Part shown: one piece after another, positions 26,901 to 35,701 of the stretch
How positions within the stretch are numbered: the stretch's first letter is position 1
Layout of the letters: every line of letters starts with the position of its first letter
Assembly (NCBI GenBank): GCA_934330725.1
Contig: CAKRGM010000013.1
Location: 1 to 59,692 of the forward strand
Source: an uncultured Lachnospiraceae bacterium
Lineage (GTDB): Bacteria > Bacillota > Clostridia > Lachnospirales > Lachnospiraceae
Length of the DNA: 59,692 nucleotides
Direction of reading: 5' to 3'
Made by a program: the position numbers and the translations under genes
Notes under the pieces: generated by a model
Told to the model about the DNA's origin: nothing
What the model saw: the letters and a program-made list of their open reading frames with translations, nothing else
The model's database searches: none

Positions 26901-27248
26901 ATGAACGAAATTATTAAGAATCTTGAGAACGCTCAGCTTAAGGCTGAAGTACCTGAATTCAGAGTTGGTGATACAGTTAAGGTATCAGCTAAGATCAAAG
27001 AAGGAAACCGTGAAAGAAGCCAGGTTTTTGAAGGAACAGTATTAAAGAAGCAGGGTACAGGCGTACGTGCTACATTTACTGTAAGAAAGATATCAAATGG
27101 TATCGGTGTTGAGAAGACATGGCCATTACATTCACCAATCGTTGAAAGCGTTACAGTTGTAAGACGTGGTAAAGTAAGACGTGCTAAGCTTAACTACTTA
27201 CGTCAGAGAACTGGTAAAGCAGCTAAGGTTAAAGAATTAGTAAGATAA
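26901..27248 (+). CDS. rplS: 50S ribosomal protein L19
   Basis: 115 residues, with FRVGDTVKVSAKIKEGNRERSQVFEG and the C-terminal VRRGKVRRAKLNYLR conserved in L19. ATG 26901 is preceded by AAGGAGGT; an upstream in-frame ATG (about 26841) is inside the leader. Located at the 30S-50S bridge. A terminator follows. Confidence 0.98.
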   Translation: MNEIIKNLENAQLKAEVPEFRVGDTVKVSAKIKEGNRERSQVFEGTVLKKQGTGVRATFTVRKISNGIGVEKTWPLHSPIVESVTVVRRGKVRRAKLNYLRQRTGKAAKVKELVR

Positions 27249-27267
27249 TTTAACTACAACAATAATT

Positions 27268-27303
27268 AAAAGGGCAAATACATTTGTATCTGTCCTTTTT
27301 TTC
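27268..27303 (+). terminator. Intrinsic terminator after rplS
   Basis: AAAAGGGCA (27268-27276) pairs with TGTCCTTTT (27291-27299), with a nested ATAC/GTAT, and runs into T residues to 27302. Confidence 0.75.
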
Positions 27304-27347
27304 TGCTATAATTTATATAAATTTCAGTTGGCACATGGAGGATAAGG

Positions 27348-27908
27348 TTGAGTAATTTCACTAGACGATATCAGGAAAATGAAGCATTACAAAAGATATG
27401 CAAGTTTATTGCGGATATTATTCTTATTATAGTTTTTGCATACGCACTGATAACATATACCTGTAGTCAGGTTACTGTATCAGGAAGTTCTATGAAACCT
27501 GAGATAGAAGGAAATAATACGGTTCTGGTTAATAAAATGGCTTATGCATTTTCTAAGCCAAAAAGATATTCTGTAATCGCTTTTGAACTTGATAATTCGG
27601 AAATGTCAAAAAAATATATTAAACGTGTTGTTGGACTTCCTGGCGAAACAATTCAGATAAAAGATGGAAAAATATATATAGATGATAAAGAACTTGAAAA
27701 TGATGTTGTTACAACGGATATTCTTACCGCGGGTATTGCCGCTGATAAAATTACTCTGGGAAAAGATGAATATTTTGTACTTGGTGATAACAGAAATAAC
27801 AGTGAGGACAGTAGATTCTCAAATATCGGAATCATAAAAAAAGAAAATATTGTCGGTGCAGCATGGATGGTCGTTATGCCATTTGACCATATCCATCTGA
27901 TAAAATGA
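27348..27908 (+). CDS. lepB: Signal peptidase I
   Basis: 186 residues. One N-terminal membrane helix (about 20-40), then the catalytic serine S48 in SGSSMKP and the general-base lysine K92 in KRVVGLPGE. Box E, LGDNRNNSEDSRF, is present. The single-helix short form is typical of Gram-positive bacteria. The start is TTG 27348 with GGAGG at 27337-27341. It cleaves Sec and Tat signal peptides on the outer face of the membrane. rbgA follows after 24 nt. Confidence 0.96.
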   Translation: MSNFTRRYQENEALQKICKFIADIILIIVFAYALITYTCSQVTVSGSSMKPEIEGNNTVLVNKMAYAFSKPKRYSVIAFELDNSEMSKKYIKRVVGLPGETIQIKDGKIYIDDKELENDVVTTDILTAGIAADKITLGKDEYFVLGDNRNNSEDSRFSNIGIIKKENIVGAAWMVVMPFDHIHLIK

Positions 27909-27932
27909 TTAATGTATGTGAGGTAGAAAAAG

Positions 27933-28772
27933 ATGAATTATCAATGGTATCCCGGTCATATGACTAAAGCCAGAAGAATGATGGAAGAAAACATAAAACT
28001 GATAGATGTTGTTATTGAATTAGTTGATGCAAGAATACCATTAAGCAGCCGCAATCCTGATATCGATAAGCTTGCAGCAAATAAGTCGCGTATAATATTA
28101 TTGAATAAATGCGATCTTGCTGATGATCTGGTAAGTAATAAATGGGTTGAGTATTTTAAGGAGAAAAATTTTTACGTACTTAAGCTTAATTCAAGAACAG
28201 GCATGGGCATTAAACAGATTAATCCTACAATCAATGAAGCGTGTAAAGCTAAAATAGAAAGCAATAAAAGAAAAGGCATATTAAACAGACCTATACGTGC
28301 CATGGTTGTTGGAATACCTAATGTTGGTAAATCAACATTTATTAATGCATATGCAGGTAAAGCCTGTGCCAAAACAGGAAATAAGCCCGGAGTTACAAAA
28401 GGTAAGCAGTGGATACGATTAAGCAAAAATATTGAACTGCTTGATACGCCGGGAATTTTGTGGCCTAAATTTGATGACCAGACTATTGGTGAAAGACTGG
28501 CAATGATTGGTTCAATGAATGATGAGATATTAAATACTGATGAGTTAGCTCTTAATATAATCAAATATTTAAAGTTAAGATATCCTGAAAATTTAAAAGA
28601 GCGCTATGAGGCCGATACTGAGGCTGAAGCACTTGAAATCATGGAACATATAGCATCAAAAAGAGGATGTTTGAAAAAAGGAGGCGTTACTGATTATGAA
28701 AAAGTTTCAGGTATAATTCTTGAAGATTTTAGAAGCGGGCGTCTCGGCAGGATATCACTTGAAGAGCCATAA
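27933..28772 (+). CDS. rbgA: Ribosome biogenesis GTPase RbgA (YlqF)
   Basis: 279 residues. Circularly permuted GTPase: G4 NKCDL (near 58) comes before G1 GIPNVGKST (about 127-135). The N-terminal WYPGHMTKA and the C-terminal four-helix part are typical. It acts in late 50S assembly. Lies between lepB and rnhB, as in many Firmicutes. Confidence 0.96.
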   Translation: MNYQWYPGHMTKARRMMEENIKLIDVVIELVDARIPLSSRNPDIDKLAANKSRIILLNKCDLADDLVSNKWVEYFKEKNFYVLKLNSRTGMGIKQINPTINEACKAKIESNKRKGILNRPIRAMVVGIPNVGKSTFINAYAGKACAKTGNKPGVTKGKQWIRLSKNIELLDTPGILWPKFDDQTIGERLAMIGSMNDEILNTDELALNIIKYLKLRYPENLKERYEADTEAEALEIMEHIASKRGCLKKGGVTDYEKVSGIILEDFRSGRLGRISLEEP

Positions 28773-28813
28773 TGTTATCTATAAATTAAAATAATCAGAA
28801 AGGCATATAAAAT

Positions 28814-29479
28814 ATGACAAAGAAAGAGCTTGCTGCCATTAAAAGGGCTGAAAAGCTTGAAATGGAAAAACAGCGTATAGAAGCTTTATGCGAATTTGAA
28901 AAAAAATATTCTGACTATGACTTTATCTGCGGAATTGATGAAGCCGGAAGAGGTCCTCTTGCGGGACCTGTTGTTGCAGGCGCTGTAGTTCTTCCTAAGG
29001 ACTGCAGAATATTGTATATTAATGATTCTAAAAAGCTGAGTGAAAAGAAAAGGGAAGAGCTTTTTGATGTAATAAATAAAGAAGCTGTCAGTGTTGGAAT
29101 CGGAATTGTTGATTCAGATGTTATAGATCAGATAAACATTTTACAGGCTACATATAAAGCAATGCGTGCAGCTATTAATAATTTAAACGTAGTACCCGAT
29201 ATATTACTTAACGATGCTGTTACAATTCCTGATGTAAATATAGAACAGGTGCCTATTATAAAAGGTGATGCAAAAAGTCTTACAATAGGAGCTGCAAGTA
29301 TTATGGCGAAAGTAACAAGAGATCGTATGATGCGTGAATATAGTATAGTATATCCGGAATATGGATTTGAAAAACATAAAGGTTATGGAACAAAACAACA
29401 TACTGAAGCTATAAAAAAATTGGGCCCATGTCCTATACACAGACGTACATTTCTTAAAAGTATTCTCGGAGAACAATAG
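28814..29479 (+). CDS. rnhB: Ribonuclease HII
   Basis: 221 residues. Removes ribonucleotides from DNA and RNA-DNA hybrids. Acidic pair D42-E43 in CGIDEAGRGPLAGPVV, followed by NDSKKLS and a further conserved acidic segment LLNDAV. KSLTIGAASIMAKVTRDRMM and the terminal HKGYGTKQH are family motifs. The first 35 residues are a short charged extension. Confidence 0.96.
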   Translation: MTKKELAAIKRAEKLEMEKQRIEALCEFEKKYSDYDFICGIDEAGRGPLAGPVVAGAVVLPKDCRILYINDSKKLSEKKREELFDVINKEAVSVGIGIVDSDVIDQINILQATYKAMRAAINNLNVVPDILLNDAVTIPDVNIEQVPIIKGDAKSLTIGAASIMAKVTRDRMMREYSIVYPEYGFEKHKGYGTKQHTEAIKKLGPCPIHRRTFLKSILGEQ

Positions 29480-29487
29480 GAGAGAAT

Positions 29488-31098
29488 ATGTTTACAAATA
29501 ATGTTACTGAAATTTCTAACAGTTCAATAGTGCATCCTGTTGAAAATAATGCTGATATTGAGGGAATTGTAACTGGCGGTGCTGTAACCGGTGGTACAAC
29601 AGACAGCGCTGCGACCGGTTCATCCGGTTCATATGAGATTTTGAAAAACCTCCTGGCTGGTGATACATTTTCCGGAATTATTAAGAGCATCAGTGACAGT
29701 TCGGTTTCAATAGAGCTTTCCAATGGTGAGATTATCTCAGCGCGTCTTACAGATGATGTAAATATTCAGATGGGTAAAGCAATAACGTTTATGGTGGAAG
29801 AAAATACACCTGAGACAATCAGTTTAAAACCATTGATTCAAAATGAACAGCAGGCTTTCTTTATTAATAAAGTACTTGATGCAGCTAATATGCCTGCGTC
29901 TGATTCCAATATAAATATTGTAAAAGAACTTATATCGTTAAATATGCCGGTAAACTCTGACATGCTTAATAATATGCAGAAATATACCTTGAGATTTCCT
30001 GATGCATCAGTTAATACAATTGCAAATCTTGTGAAACTTGATATGCTGGTAACTAAAGAAAACATAGTTCAGTTTGATGCTTACAGGAATTTTAAAAACA
30101 GCATAAACGTTGAAATAAACCAGCTTCCTGACGCAATTACACAGGTTGTGGATAATATGATATCATCAGGTGATGCAGGTAATGCACTTGATGTATTAAA
30201 AAACATATTAAATACTCTTGACACTTCTGCTCAGACACCATATGAGAATAATAGCCGTGCTGATATGTTTAGTGATAAACAGGTAAACACATTAGCCGAA
30301 AATATTTCAGCTTTTACAGGCGAAAATACCGATGAAATAATAACATTTTTAAAGAATGCAGATGTAGGTAAGGTGTTATCCGTCATTGAAAAAGGGCTGA
30401 CGCAGCTGCAGTCGGACAGCACTGGGAAATCTTTAACAAAACTTTCAGCCCTGCATAAATTTACAGGCTCGGATGAATTCAGGCTTCTGCTTGGCAATCT
30501 GATCGATAAAAACATGAAATTAACACCTTCTGCTATTGCAGATGAAAAAAATATCAGTAGTTTTTACAAAAAACTTCAAAGCAGACTTAATCGTATATCA
30601 GGTGATATAGCAGGACGAATCCCTCAGGATACTGTATTGGAAAAAGATATTAATAATATAAAAAATAATATTGATTTCATGAATGACCTTAATAAAAACA
30701 TGACATATTTTCAGATGCCGCTTAAGTTTCAGAATAGCGATGCCAATGGTGAATTATATGTATTTACAAATAAAAAAGCATTAAAAAATAACAAAGAGAA
30801 TGTAAGTGCCATGCTTCATCTTGATATGGAAAACCTAGGCTCTGTAGACGTTTATGTTAAACTTGATGGAAAGTCACTTTCAACAAATTTCTGTCTGGAG
30901 AGCGAAGACCTTTTAAATTTTGTTCTTGATAATATATCAAAGTTGACGGACAGGCTTAATTCACTTGGGTACAATACTACATACAGCATGAAGGTTAATG
31001 ATAAAAAAAATGGCGGATTTGATTTTGTTAATGATTTTATACAGCAGGATAATCATATGCCCGCCACATCACAGTATATTTTTGATATAAAGGCATGA
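29488..31098 (+). CDS. FliK-like (YlqG-type) protein with hook-length-control C-terminal domain
   Basis: 536 residues. A Gly/Thr-rich N-terminus (GGAVTGGTTDSAATGSSGS), an oligosaccharide-like SGIIKSISDSSVSIELSNGE module, a long helical middle, and a C-terminal region (LHLDMENLGSVDVYVKLDGKSLSTNFCLES ..., written here in parts: LGSVDVYVKLDG, then LTDRLNSLGYNTTYSMKVN) that resembles the FliK/Flg_hook domain. In Bacillus ylqG also lies between rnhB and ylqH. No other flagellar genes are in view. The stop (31096-31098) falls in P1 of element copy C. Confidence 0.7.
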   Translation: MFTNNVTEISNSSIVHPVENNADIEGIVTGGAVTGGTTDSAATGSSGSYEILKNLLAGDTFSGIIKSISDSSVSIELSNGEIISARLTDDVNIQMGKAITFMVEENTPETISLKPLIQNEQQAFFINKVLDAANMPASDSNINIVKELISLNMPVNSDMLNNMQKYTLRFPDASVNTIANLVKLDMLVTKENIVQFDAYRNFKNSINVEINQLPDAITQVVDNMISSGDAGNALDVLKNILNTLDTSAQTPYENNSRADMFSDKQVNTLAENISAFTGENTDEIITFLKNADVGKVLSVIEKGLTQLQSDSTGKSLTKLSALHKFTGSDEFRLLLGNLIDKNMKLTPSAIADEKNISSFYKKLQSRLNRISGDIAGRIPQDTVLEKDINNIKNNIDFMNDLNKNMTYFQMPLKFQNSDANGELYVFTNKKALKNNKENVSAMLHLDMENLGSVDVYVKLDGKSLSTNFCLESEDLLNFVLDNISKLTDRLNSLGYNTTYSMKVNDKKNGGFDFVNDFIQQDNHMPATSQYIFDIKA

Positions 31099-31244
31099 TT
31101 AACAGCAACTAATCTTAATGTTTTTTATGCGGCTGTTTGTTTCCGGACAAAACAAATAGCTGATGATGCCAGATGAGAAATCACATGTGCAGATTTCTCA
31201 TTGTCTCTTTGCAATTAAATTACTCAGGAATGGTGATTAGTATG
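31093..31244 (+). promoter_or_regulatory. Structured gene-junction element, copy C, upstream of ylqH
   Basis: P1 is weak (GCAT 31093-31096 with ATGC 31127-31130). P2: 31132-31141 with 31151-31160, 10 bp with one G-T pair, loop TCCGGACAA. P3: GAGAAATC (31175-31182) with GATTTCTC (31192-31199), perfect. P4: ATTG/CAAT (31200-31203/31212-31215). Pseudoknot: TCCGGA (31142-31147) with TCAGGA (31224-31229), 5 of 6 pairs. GGTGA (31232-31236) leads to ATG 31242. The ylqG stop TGA lies in the P1 5' strand. Confidence 0.65.
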
Positions 31245-31583
31245 AATAATAAAGACAATCCGGCTGTTAATAATAAATACAGTCATGAACCAGAAGAAAA
31301 TTCCCGGAAACAGAAAGTATCTGTGGCATTGAAGTATACCCCTGGAGAAAATCAGGCACCGCAGGTTATAGCCTCCGGAAGAGGCTATATGGCTGAAAAA
31401 ATAATTGAAAAAGCTAAAGAAAATTCCGTACCGTTATACGAAGACTCAGGTCTTGCAAATACTTTGTCAAAACTGGAAATAGGAGATGTAATTCCACCTG
31501 AATTATATAATGTTGTTGCTGAAATTCTTGTTTTTGTTGATGACTGTGATAAAATACGTGGAAAGATGAAAAAATTTATTTAA
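31242..31583 (+). CDS. FlhB C-terminal-domain-like protein (YlqH/EscU type)
   Basis: 113 residues. VALKYTPGENQAPQVIASGRGYMAEKI aligns with the cytoplasmic FlhB/YscU domain, but without the four-helix membrane part and with TPGE in place of the autocleaving NPTH motif. Also present: AKENSVPLYEDSGLANTLSKLEIGDVIPPELY, the typical end (written only in part below: VPLYEDSGLA, IGDVIPPELY). It is paired with the FliK-like gene upstream, mirroring the FliK-FlhB substrate-switch partnership of type III export. ATG 31242 was chosen because it is right after the element's ribosome binding site. Confidence 0.85.
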   Translation: MNNKDNPAVNNKYSHEPEENSRKQKVSVALKYTPGENQAPQVIASGRGYMAEKIIEKAKENSVPLYEDSGLANTLSKLEIGDVIPPELYNVVAEILVFVDDCDKIRGKMKKFI

Positions 31584-31585
31584 AT

Positions 31586-31927
31586 ATGAATAAAAGGCAG
31601 ATTGGAACTAAATGGGAACAGCTTGCAAAAGAATATCTTGAAAAAAACGGATATTACATACTGGAAATGAATTACCGGTGCAAAATCGGTGAAATTGATA
31701 TAATTGCAGTACAGGATAATGTGCTTGTATTTATTGAAGTAAAGTATAGAAGTTCAAAACAGTACGGAACTGCAATAGAAGCTGTAAACTACAGAAAACA
31801 AAACATAATACGACGCGTTGCAGATTATTATCTTGTCACAAAAATGCATAAGACCGATATCTGCTGCCGTTTTGATGTTGTAGGAATTGATGGAACAAAA
31901 GTTACGCTTATTAGAAATGCATTTTAA
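31586..31927 (+). CDS. yraN: YraN family nuclease-fold protein (UPF0102)
   Basis: 113 residues, standard length. GEIDIIAVQDNVLVFIEVKYRSS is the PD-(D/E)xK-like core (D and E-x-K residues visible). Family proteins resemble Holliday junction resolvases; the function is not established. It begins 2 nt after ylqH and follows rnhB-ylqG-ylqH, as in other Firmicutes. Confidence 0.94.
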   Translation: MNKRQIGTKWEQLAKEYLEKNGYYILEMNYRCKIGEIDIIAVQDNVLVFIEVKYRSSKQYGTAIEAVNYRKQNIIRRVADYYLVTKMHKTDICCRFDVVGIDGTKVTLIRNAF

Positions 31928-31952
31928 ATATAATGAAAAGGCGGTGTGCACT

Positions 31953-32864
31953 ATTAATACTTTAAATCTAAAACATACAGACTCTGAAAAACTTTATAAA
32001 GATTTTTTACATTCAGAAAAAGGACCGCGGGTTAAAAATACAACAAGAATAGAATATATTAGGAATGTACCTATAATAAAATTCACTCCATTTGATGATA
32101 TTGATTTTATAAACCATGGATTTTCTACCCGCTTAGGCGGTGTCAGTGAAGGTATTTATAAAAGCTTGAACCTCACATTTAATCTTGATGATAAAAAAGA
32201 AAATGTTTCTAAAAATTTCTCAATTATTTCTGAAATATTAAACATACCCATGTCAAATATGGTATACTCTAAGCAGACACATACAACAAATGTTATTGTT
32301 GTAAACAAATCCCATGGTGGGATGGGAATTGTTAGACCACGCAGCTTTGATAATGTTGATGGAATGATTACTGACTGCAGCGATTTATGTCTTGTTACAT
32401 CATATGCCGATTGCGTTCCGCTCTTTTTTGTTGATCCGGTAAACAAATGTATTGGAGCTTCACATTCGGGCTGGAGGGGAACAGTGAATAATATTGCCGG
32501 CAATACAATAAGGCTTATGCAGGAAACATTTAATACGAATCCTGACGATATAAAAGTATTTATTGGCCCCAGCATATGTGAAGACTGCTATGAGGTGAGT
32601 TATGATGTAGCCGGCAAATTTAATGATGCATATTCCCCGGGGCAGGCAGCAATGATAATAAGAAGAGGGCACACTGAGGGCAAATATCAGTTAAGCCTGC
32701 AGAAAGCAAATTATTTTAATATGATAAATGCAGGAATACGCCCTGAAAATATTGGAATAACTGACTTGTGTACCTGCTGTAATTCAGATTATCTGTTTTC
32801 TCATAGAGCATCAAAAGGTAAACGTGGAATTTTATGTGGATTTATTTACATAAGGAGCAAATAA
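31953..32864 (+). CDS. pgeF: Laccase-domain purine nucleoside phosphorylase / peptidoglycan editing factor (PgeF/YfiH)
   Basis: About 303 residues. Motifs: INHGFSTRLGGVSEG, SYADCVPLFFVDP (catalytic Cys), ASHSGWRGTVNNI and a terminal TCCNSDYLFSHRAS. Members act on purine nucleosides with Cu or Zn and are linked to peptidoglycan editing. The start is uncertain: an ATT (31953) stands 8 nt after a very good site (AAAGGCGGTG, 31937-31946), while conventional in-frame starts are GTG 31944 (inside that site), ATG 31917 and ATG 31890 (both inside yraN). The end is firm. Confidence 0.85.
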   Translation: MNTLNLKHTDSEKLYKDFLHSEKGPRVKNTTRIEYIRNVPIIKFTPFDDIDFINHGFSTRLGGVSEGIYKSLNLTFNLDDKKENVSKNFSIISEILNIPMSNMVYSKQTHTTNVIVVNKSHGGMGIVRPRSFDNVDGMITDCSDLCLVTSYADCVPLFFVDPVNKCIGASHSGWRGTVNNIAGNTIRLMQETFNTNPDDIKVFIGPSICEDCYEVSYDVAGKFNDAYSPGQAAMIIRRGHTEGKYQLSLQKANYFNMINAGIRPENIGITDLCTCCNSDYLFSHRASKGKRGILCGFIYIRSK

Positions 32865-32868
32865 TATA

Positions 32869-33585
32869 ATGGCTGGCAATGAAATAAATTTTGGAAAAAT
32901 CAATGAACTTCAAACAATAAAAAAACCTGATCTTACTCAGCACGAATTTAATATGCTTATAGAGAACAGCCTCCGCTTTCAGGATCTGATGATGATGTAT
33001 CGTTGTGCAATTCGTGAGGTGCGTACAAAGCTTGAGGTTTTAAATGATGAATTTAAAATACGCAGTAAGCGAAATCCTATCGACAGTATAAGATCCAGAA
33101 TTAAAACTCCGGTAAGCATCTATGAAAAATTAAAGAGAAAAGGATTTGAGATTTCTATACCTTCAATGATCAATAATCTTAATGATATTGCAGGTATCAG
33201 GGTTGTATGTCCTTTTATCAGTGATATATATGATGTCGCAAATATGCTTGTAACGCAGGATGATATTGAAGTTATGGAAGTTAAGGATTATATAAAAACT
33301 CCAAAGCCAAACGGATACAGGAGTCTTCATTACGTGGTTATAATTCCGATTTTTCTTTCCTCTGGTAAAGAATATATGAAAGTTGAGGTTCAGATAAGGA
33401 CTATTGCGATGAATTTCTGGGCAAGTCTTGAACATCAGATGCATTATAAGCAGTTTGAGGATGATGCAATGCCTGATATTGAGAAAGAACTTACTGCATG
33501 TGCACAGAATATATACAACACGGATGTTCAGATGCAGAATATCAGAAACCGTATTCTTAATCTGAATAATAATGAAGTGCTGTAG
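32869..33585 (+). CDS. Small alarmone (ppGpp) synthetase, RelA/SpoT domain
   Basis: 238 residues with a single RelA_SpoT synthetase domain and no HD hydrolase, TGS or ACT domain. IRSRIKTPVSIYEKLKRKG, DIAGIRVVCPF, GYRSLHYVV (about 149-157) and VEVQIRTIAMNFWASLEHQ carry the catalytic residues, including the EVQIRT acid. This is the RelQ/RelP-like small form found in Firmicutes. It overlaps nothing; ATG 32869 is 4 nt after pgeF. Confidence 0.94.
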   Translation: MAGNEINFGKINELQTIKKPDLTQHEFNMLIENSLRFQDLMMMYRCAIREVRTKLEVLNDEFKIRSKRNPIDSIRSRIKTPVSIYEKLKRKGFEISIPSMINNLNDIAGIRVVCPFISDIYDVANMLVTQDDIEVMEVKDYIKTPKPNGYRSLHYVVIIPIFLSSGKEYMKVEVQIRTIAMNFWASLEHQMHYKQFEDDAMPDIEKELTACAQNIYNTDVQMQNIRNRILNLNNNEVL

Positions 33586-33690
33586 AGATTTGTAAACGTA
33601 ATTTTTAATCAAGTAAACTTTACAAAGTAACAGATACTTGATATTATAATATAGTTATTTTGATAATAAAACAAATTAATGGAGATGAAT

Positions 33691-35013
33691 ATGAGCAAAC
33701 CAATTGTTGCTGTTGTCGGACGACCAAATGTTGGAAAATCAACATTATTTAATACACTCGTCGGTCAGCAGATTTCTATAGTTAAAGATACGCCGGGAGT
33801 TACAAGGGACAGAATATATGCCGAAGTAAACTGGCTTGACAAAGAATTTACTCTTATTGACACTGGCGGTATCGAACCACAGACCAATGATATCATTCTT
33901 GCACAGATGCGTGAACAGGCACAGATTGCAATTGATACTGCAGATGTTATTATTTTTATGACAGATGTACGTCAGGGACTTGTTGACTCTGATTCAAAGG
34001 TCGCTGATATGTTAAGACGTTCTCACAAACCGGTTGTTTTAGTAGTAAACAAAGTGGATAATTTTGATAAATTTATGCCTGATGTATACGAATTTTATAA
34101 CCTTGGGCTTGGAGATCCAATGCCGGTTTCTGCTTCATCAAAGCTAGGAATTGGAGATATGCTTGACGAAGTTATTAAAAATTTCCCTGAAGGCTCTGCC
34201 GTACATGAAGATGATGACAGACCAAAGATAGCAATAGTAGGCAAGCCTAATGTAGGTAAGTCATCAATTATAAATAAACTTACAGGCAATGACCGTGTTA
34301 TTGTTTCAAATATTGCAGGAACTACAAGGGATGCCATTGATACACCTGTTAAATTTAATGGCAAAGAGTATGTTTTTATTGATACTGCCGGACTTAGAAG
34401 AAAGAATAAAATCAAAGAAGATATTGAACGGTACAGTATCATACGTACAGTCGCCGCTGTTGAACGTGCAGATATCGTAATGGTTGTAATTGATGCAACA
34501 GAAGGAATAACAGAGCAGGATGCTAAAATCGCAGGTATTGCACACGAACGTGGAAAAGGAATAATCATCGTTGTTAATAAGTGGGATGCAATTGAAAAAA
34601 ATGATAAGACTGTCTATGAACATACACGAAAGATCCGCGAAACACTTTCTTTTATATCATACGCAGAAATACTTTTTGTTTCAGCTGTTACAGGTCAGCG
34701 TCTTAATAAGGTATTTTCATTGGTGGACACAATTGTAGAAAGCCAGAACATGCGAATTCCTACAGGTGTACTTAATGAAATTCTTACAGAAGCCGTTGCA
34801 CTCCAACAGCCACCATCAGACAAAGGAAAAAGACTTCGAATTTACTACATGACGCAGGTGTCAGTAAAACCACCTACATTTGTAATGTTTGTAAACGATA
34901 AAGCCTTAACACATTTTTCATATACAAGATATATTGAGAATAAAATAAGAGAGGCTTTCGGTTTCAGAGGAACCTCAATCAGATTTATAAATAGAGAGCG
35001 TAAGGAGAAGTAA
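33691..35013 (+). CDS. der: Ribosome biogenesis GTPase Der (EngA)
   Basis: 440 residues. Two tandem GTPase domains, G1 GRPNVGKST (10-18) and GKPNVGKSS (about 184-192), each with DTGG or DTAG and NKxD motifs, followed by the KH-like domain. It acts in 50S assembly. ATG 33691 has GGAG at 33681-33684; ATG 33679 overlaps it. An inverted repeat ATCAAGTA/TACTTGAT (33608-33615/33635-33642) abuts a TATAAT (33645-33650) upstream and could be an operator. Confidence 0.98.
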   Translation: MSKPIVAVVGRPNVGKSTLFNTLVGQQISIVKDTPGVTRDRIYAEVNWLDKEFTLIDTGGIEPQTNDIILAQMREQAQIAIDTADVIIFMTDVRQGLVDSDSKVADMLRRSHKPVVLVVNKVDNFDKFMPDVYEFYNLGLGDPMPVSASSKLGIGDMLDEVIKNFPEGSAVHEDDDRPKIAIVGKPNVGKSSIINKLTGNDRVIVSNIAGTTRDAIDTPVKFNGKEYVFIDTAGLRRKNKIKEDIERYSIIRTVAAVERADIVMVVIDATEGITEQDAKIAGIAHERGKGIIIVVNKWDAIEKNDKTVYEHTRKIRETLSFISYAEILFVSAVTGQRLNKVFSLVDTIVESQNMRIPTGVLNEILTEAVALQQPPSDKGKRLRIYYMTQVSVKPPTFVMFVNDKALTHFSYTRYIENKIREAFGFRGTSIRFINRERKEK

Positions 35014-35020
35014 TATAAAA

Positions 35021-35692
35021 ATGGAACAGCGTATATTCAGCTTAATAATAGGATATCTTATTGGCAGCCTTTTGCAGACCGGTTACTGGTATGGCAAATT
35101 TAACCACATCGACATAAGAGATTATGGAAGTGGTAATGCAGGAACAACAAATGTAATGCGTACTCTTGGCAAAAAGGCCGGAATAATAACTTATCTTGTA
35201 GATGCATTAAAAGCAGTTTTTTCAGCTATAATAATCCATCTGATATTTGGAAGCACTGATTCAGTGAGTGAAATGATTTTATTCCTGTACAGTGGTCTTG
35301 GCGTTATCCTTGGTCATAATTTTCCGTTTTATCTTAAATTTAAAGGCGGAAAGGGAATTGCGGCATCATCAGGTTTTGTCTGCTCACTGCTTTTATTTCC
35401 ACAACACTGCTGGATATTCACATTAGCAGGTCTTATAACATTTGCATCTGTTACATATTTTTCAAAATACGTTTCACTTGGATCTCTTGTTTTTATGGGA
35501 GCGTTTTTTATCGAGTTTGTAATATGGGGAATTGCAGGATGGCTTCCTGTTAATGGAAATGAAGTTTATGAAGCTGTCCTGATTACATTTATAGTTACTG
35601 CACTTGCATTTATCCGTCATCATGGTAATATTGTAAGACTTATACATGGTAATGAGCGTAAGATCGGGCAGAAAAAGCAACAGAAAGAGTAG
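35021..35692 (+). CDS. plsY: Glycerol-3-phosphate acyltransferase PlsY
   Basis: 223 residues, with five or so membrane segments. GSGNAGTTNVMRTLGKKAG, GHNFPFYLKFKGGKGIA and the terminal RHHGNIVRLIHGNERK are PlsY motifs. It uses acyl phosphate made by PlsX (14068) to form lysophosphatidate. It is followed by gpsA, which supplies its acceptor, an expected operon. Confidence 0.97.
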   Translation: MEQRIFSLIIGYLIGSLLQTGYWYGKFNHIDIRDYGSGNAGTTNVMRTLGKKAGIITYLVDALKAVFSAIIIHLIFGSTDSVSEMILFLYSGLGVILGHNFPFYLKFKGGKGIAASSGFVCSLLLFPQHCWIFTLAGLITFASVTYFSKYVSLGSLVFMGAFFIEFVIWGIAGWLPVNGNEVYEAVLITFIVTALAFIRHHGNIVRLIHGNERKIGQKKQQKE

Positions 35693-35701
35693 GTGGGTAT
35701 A

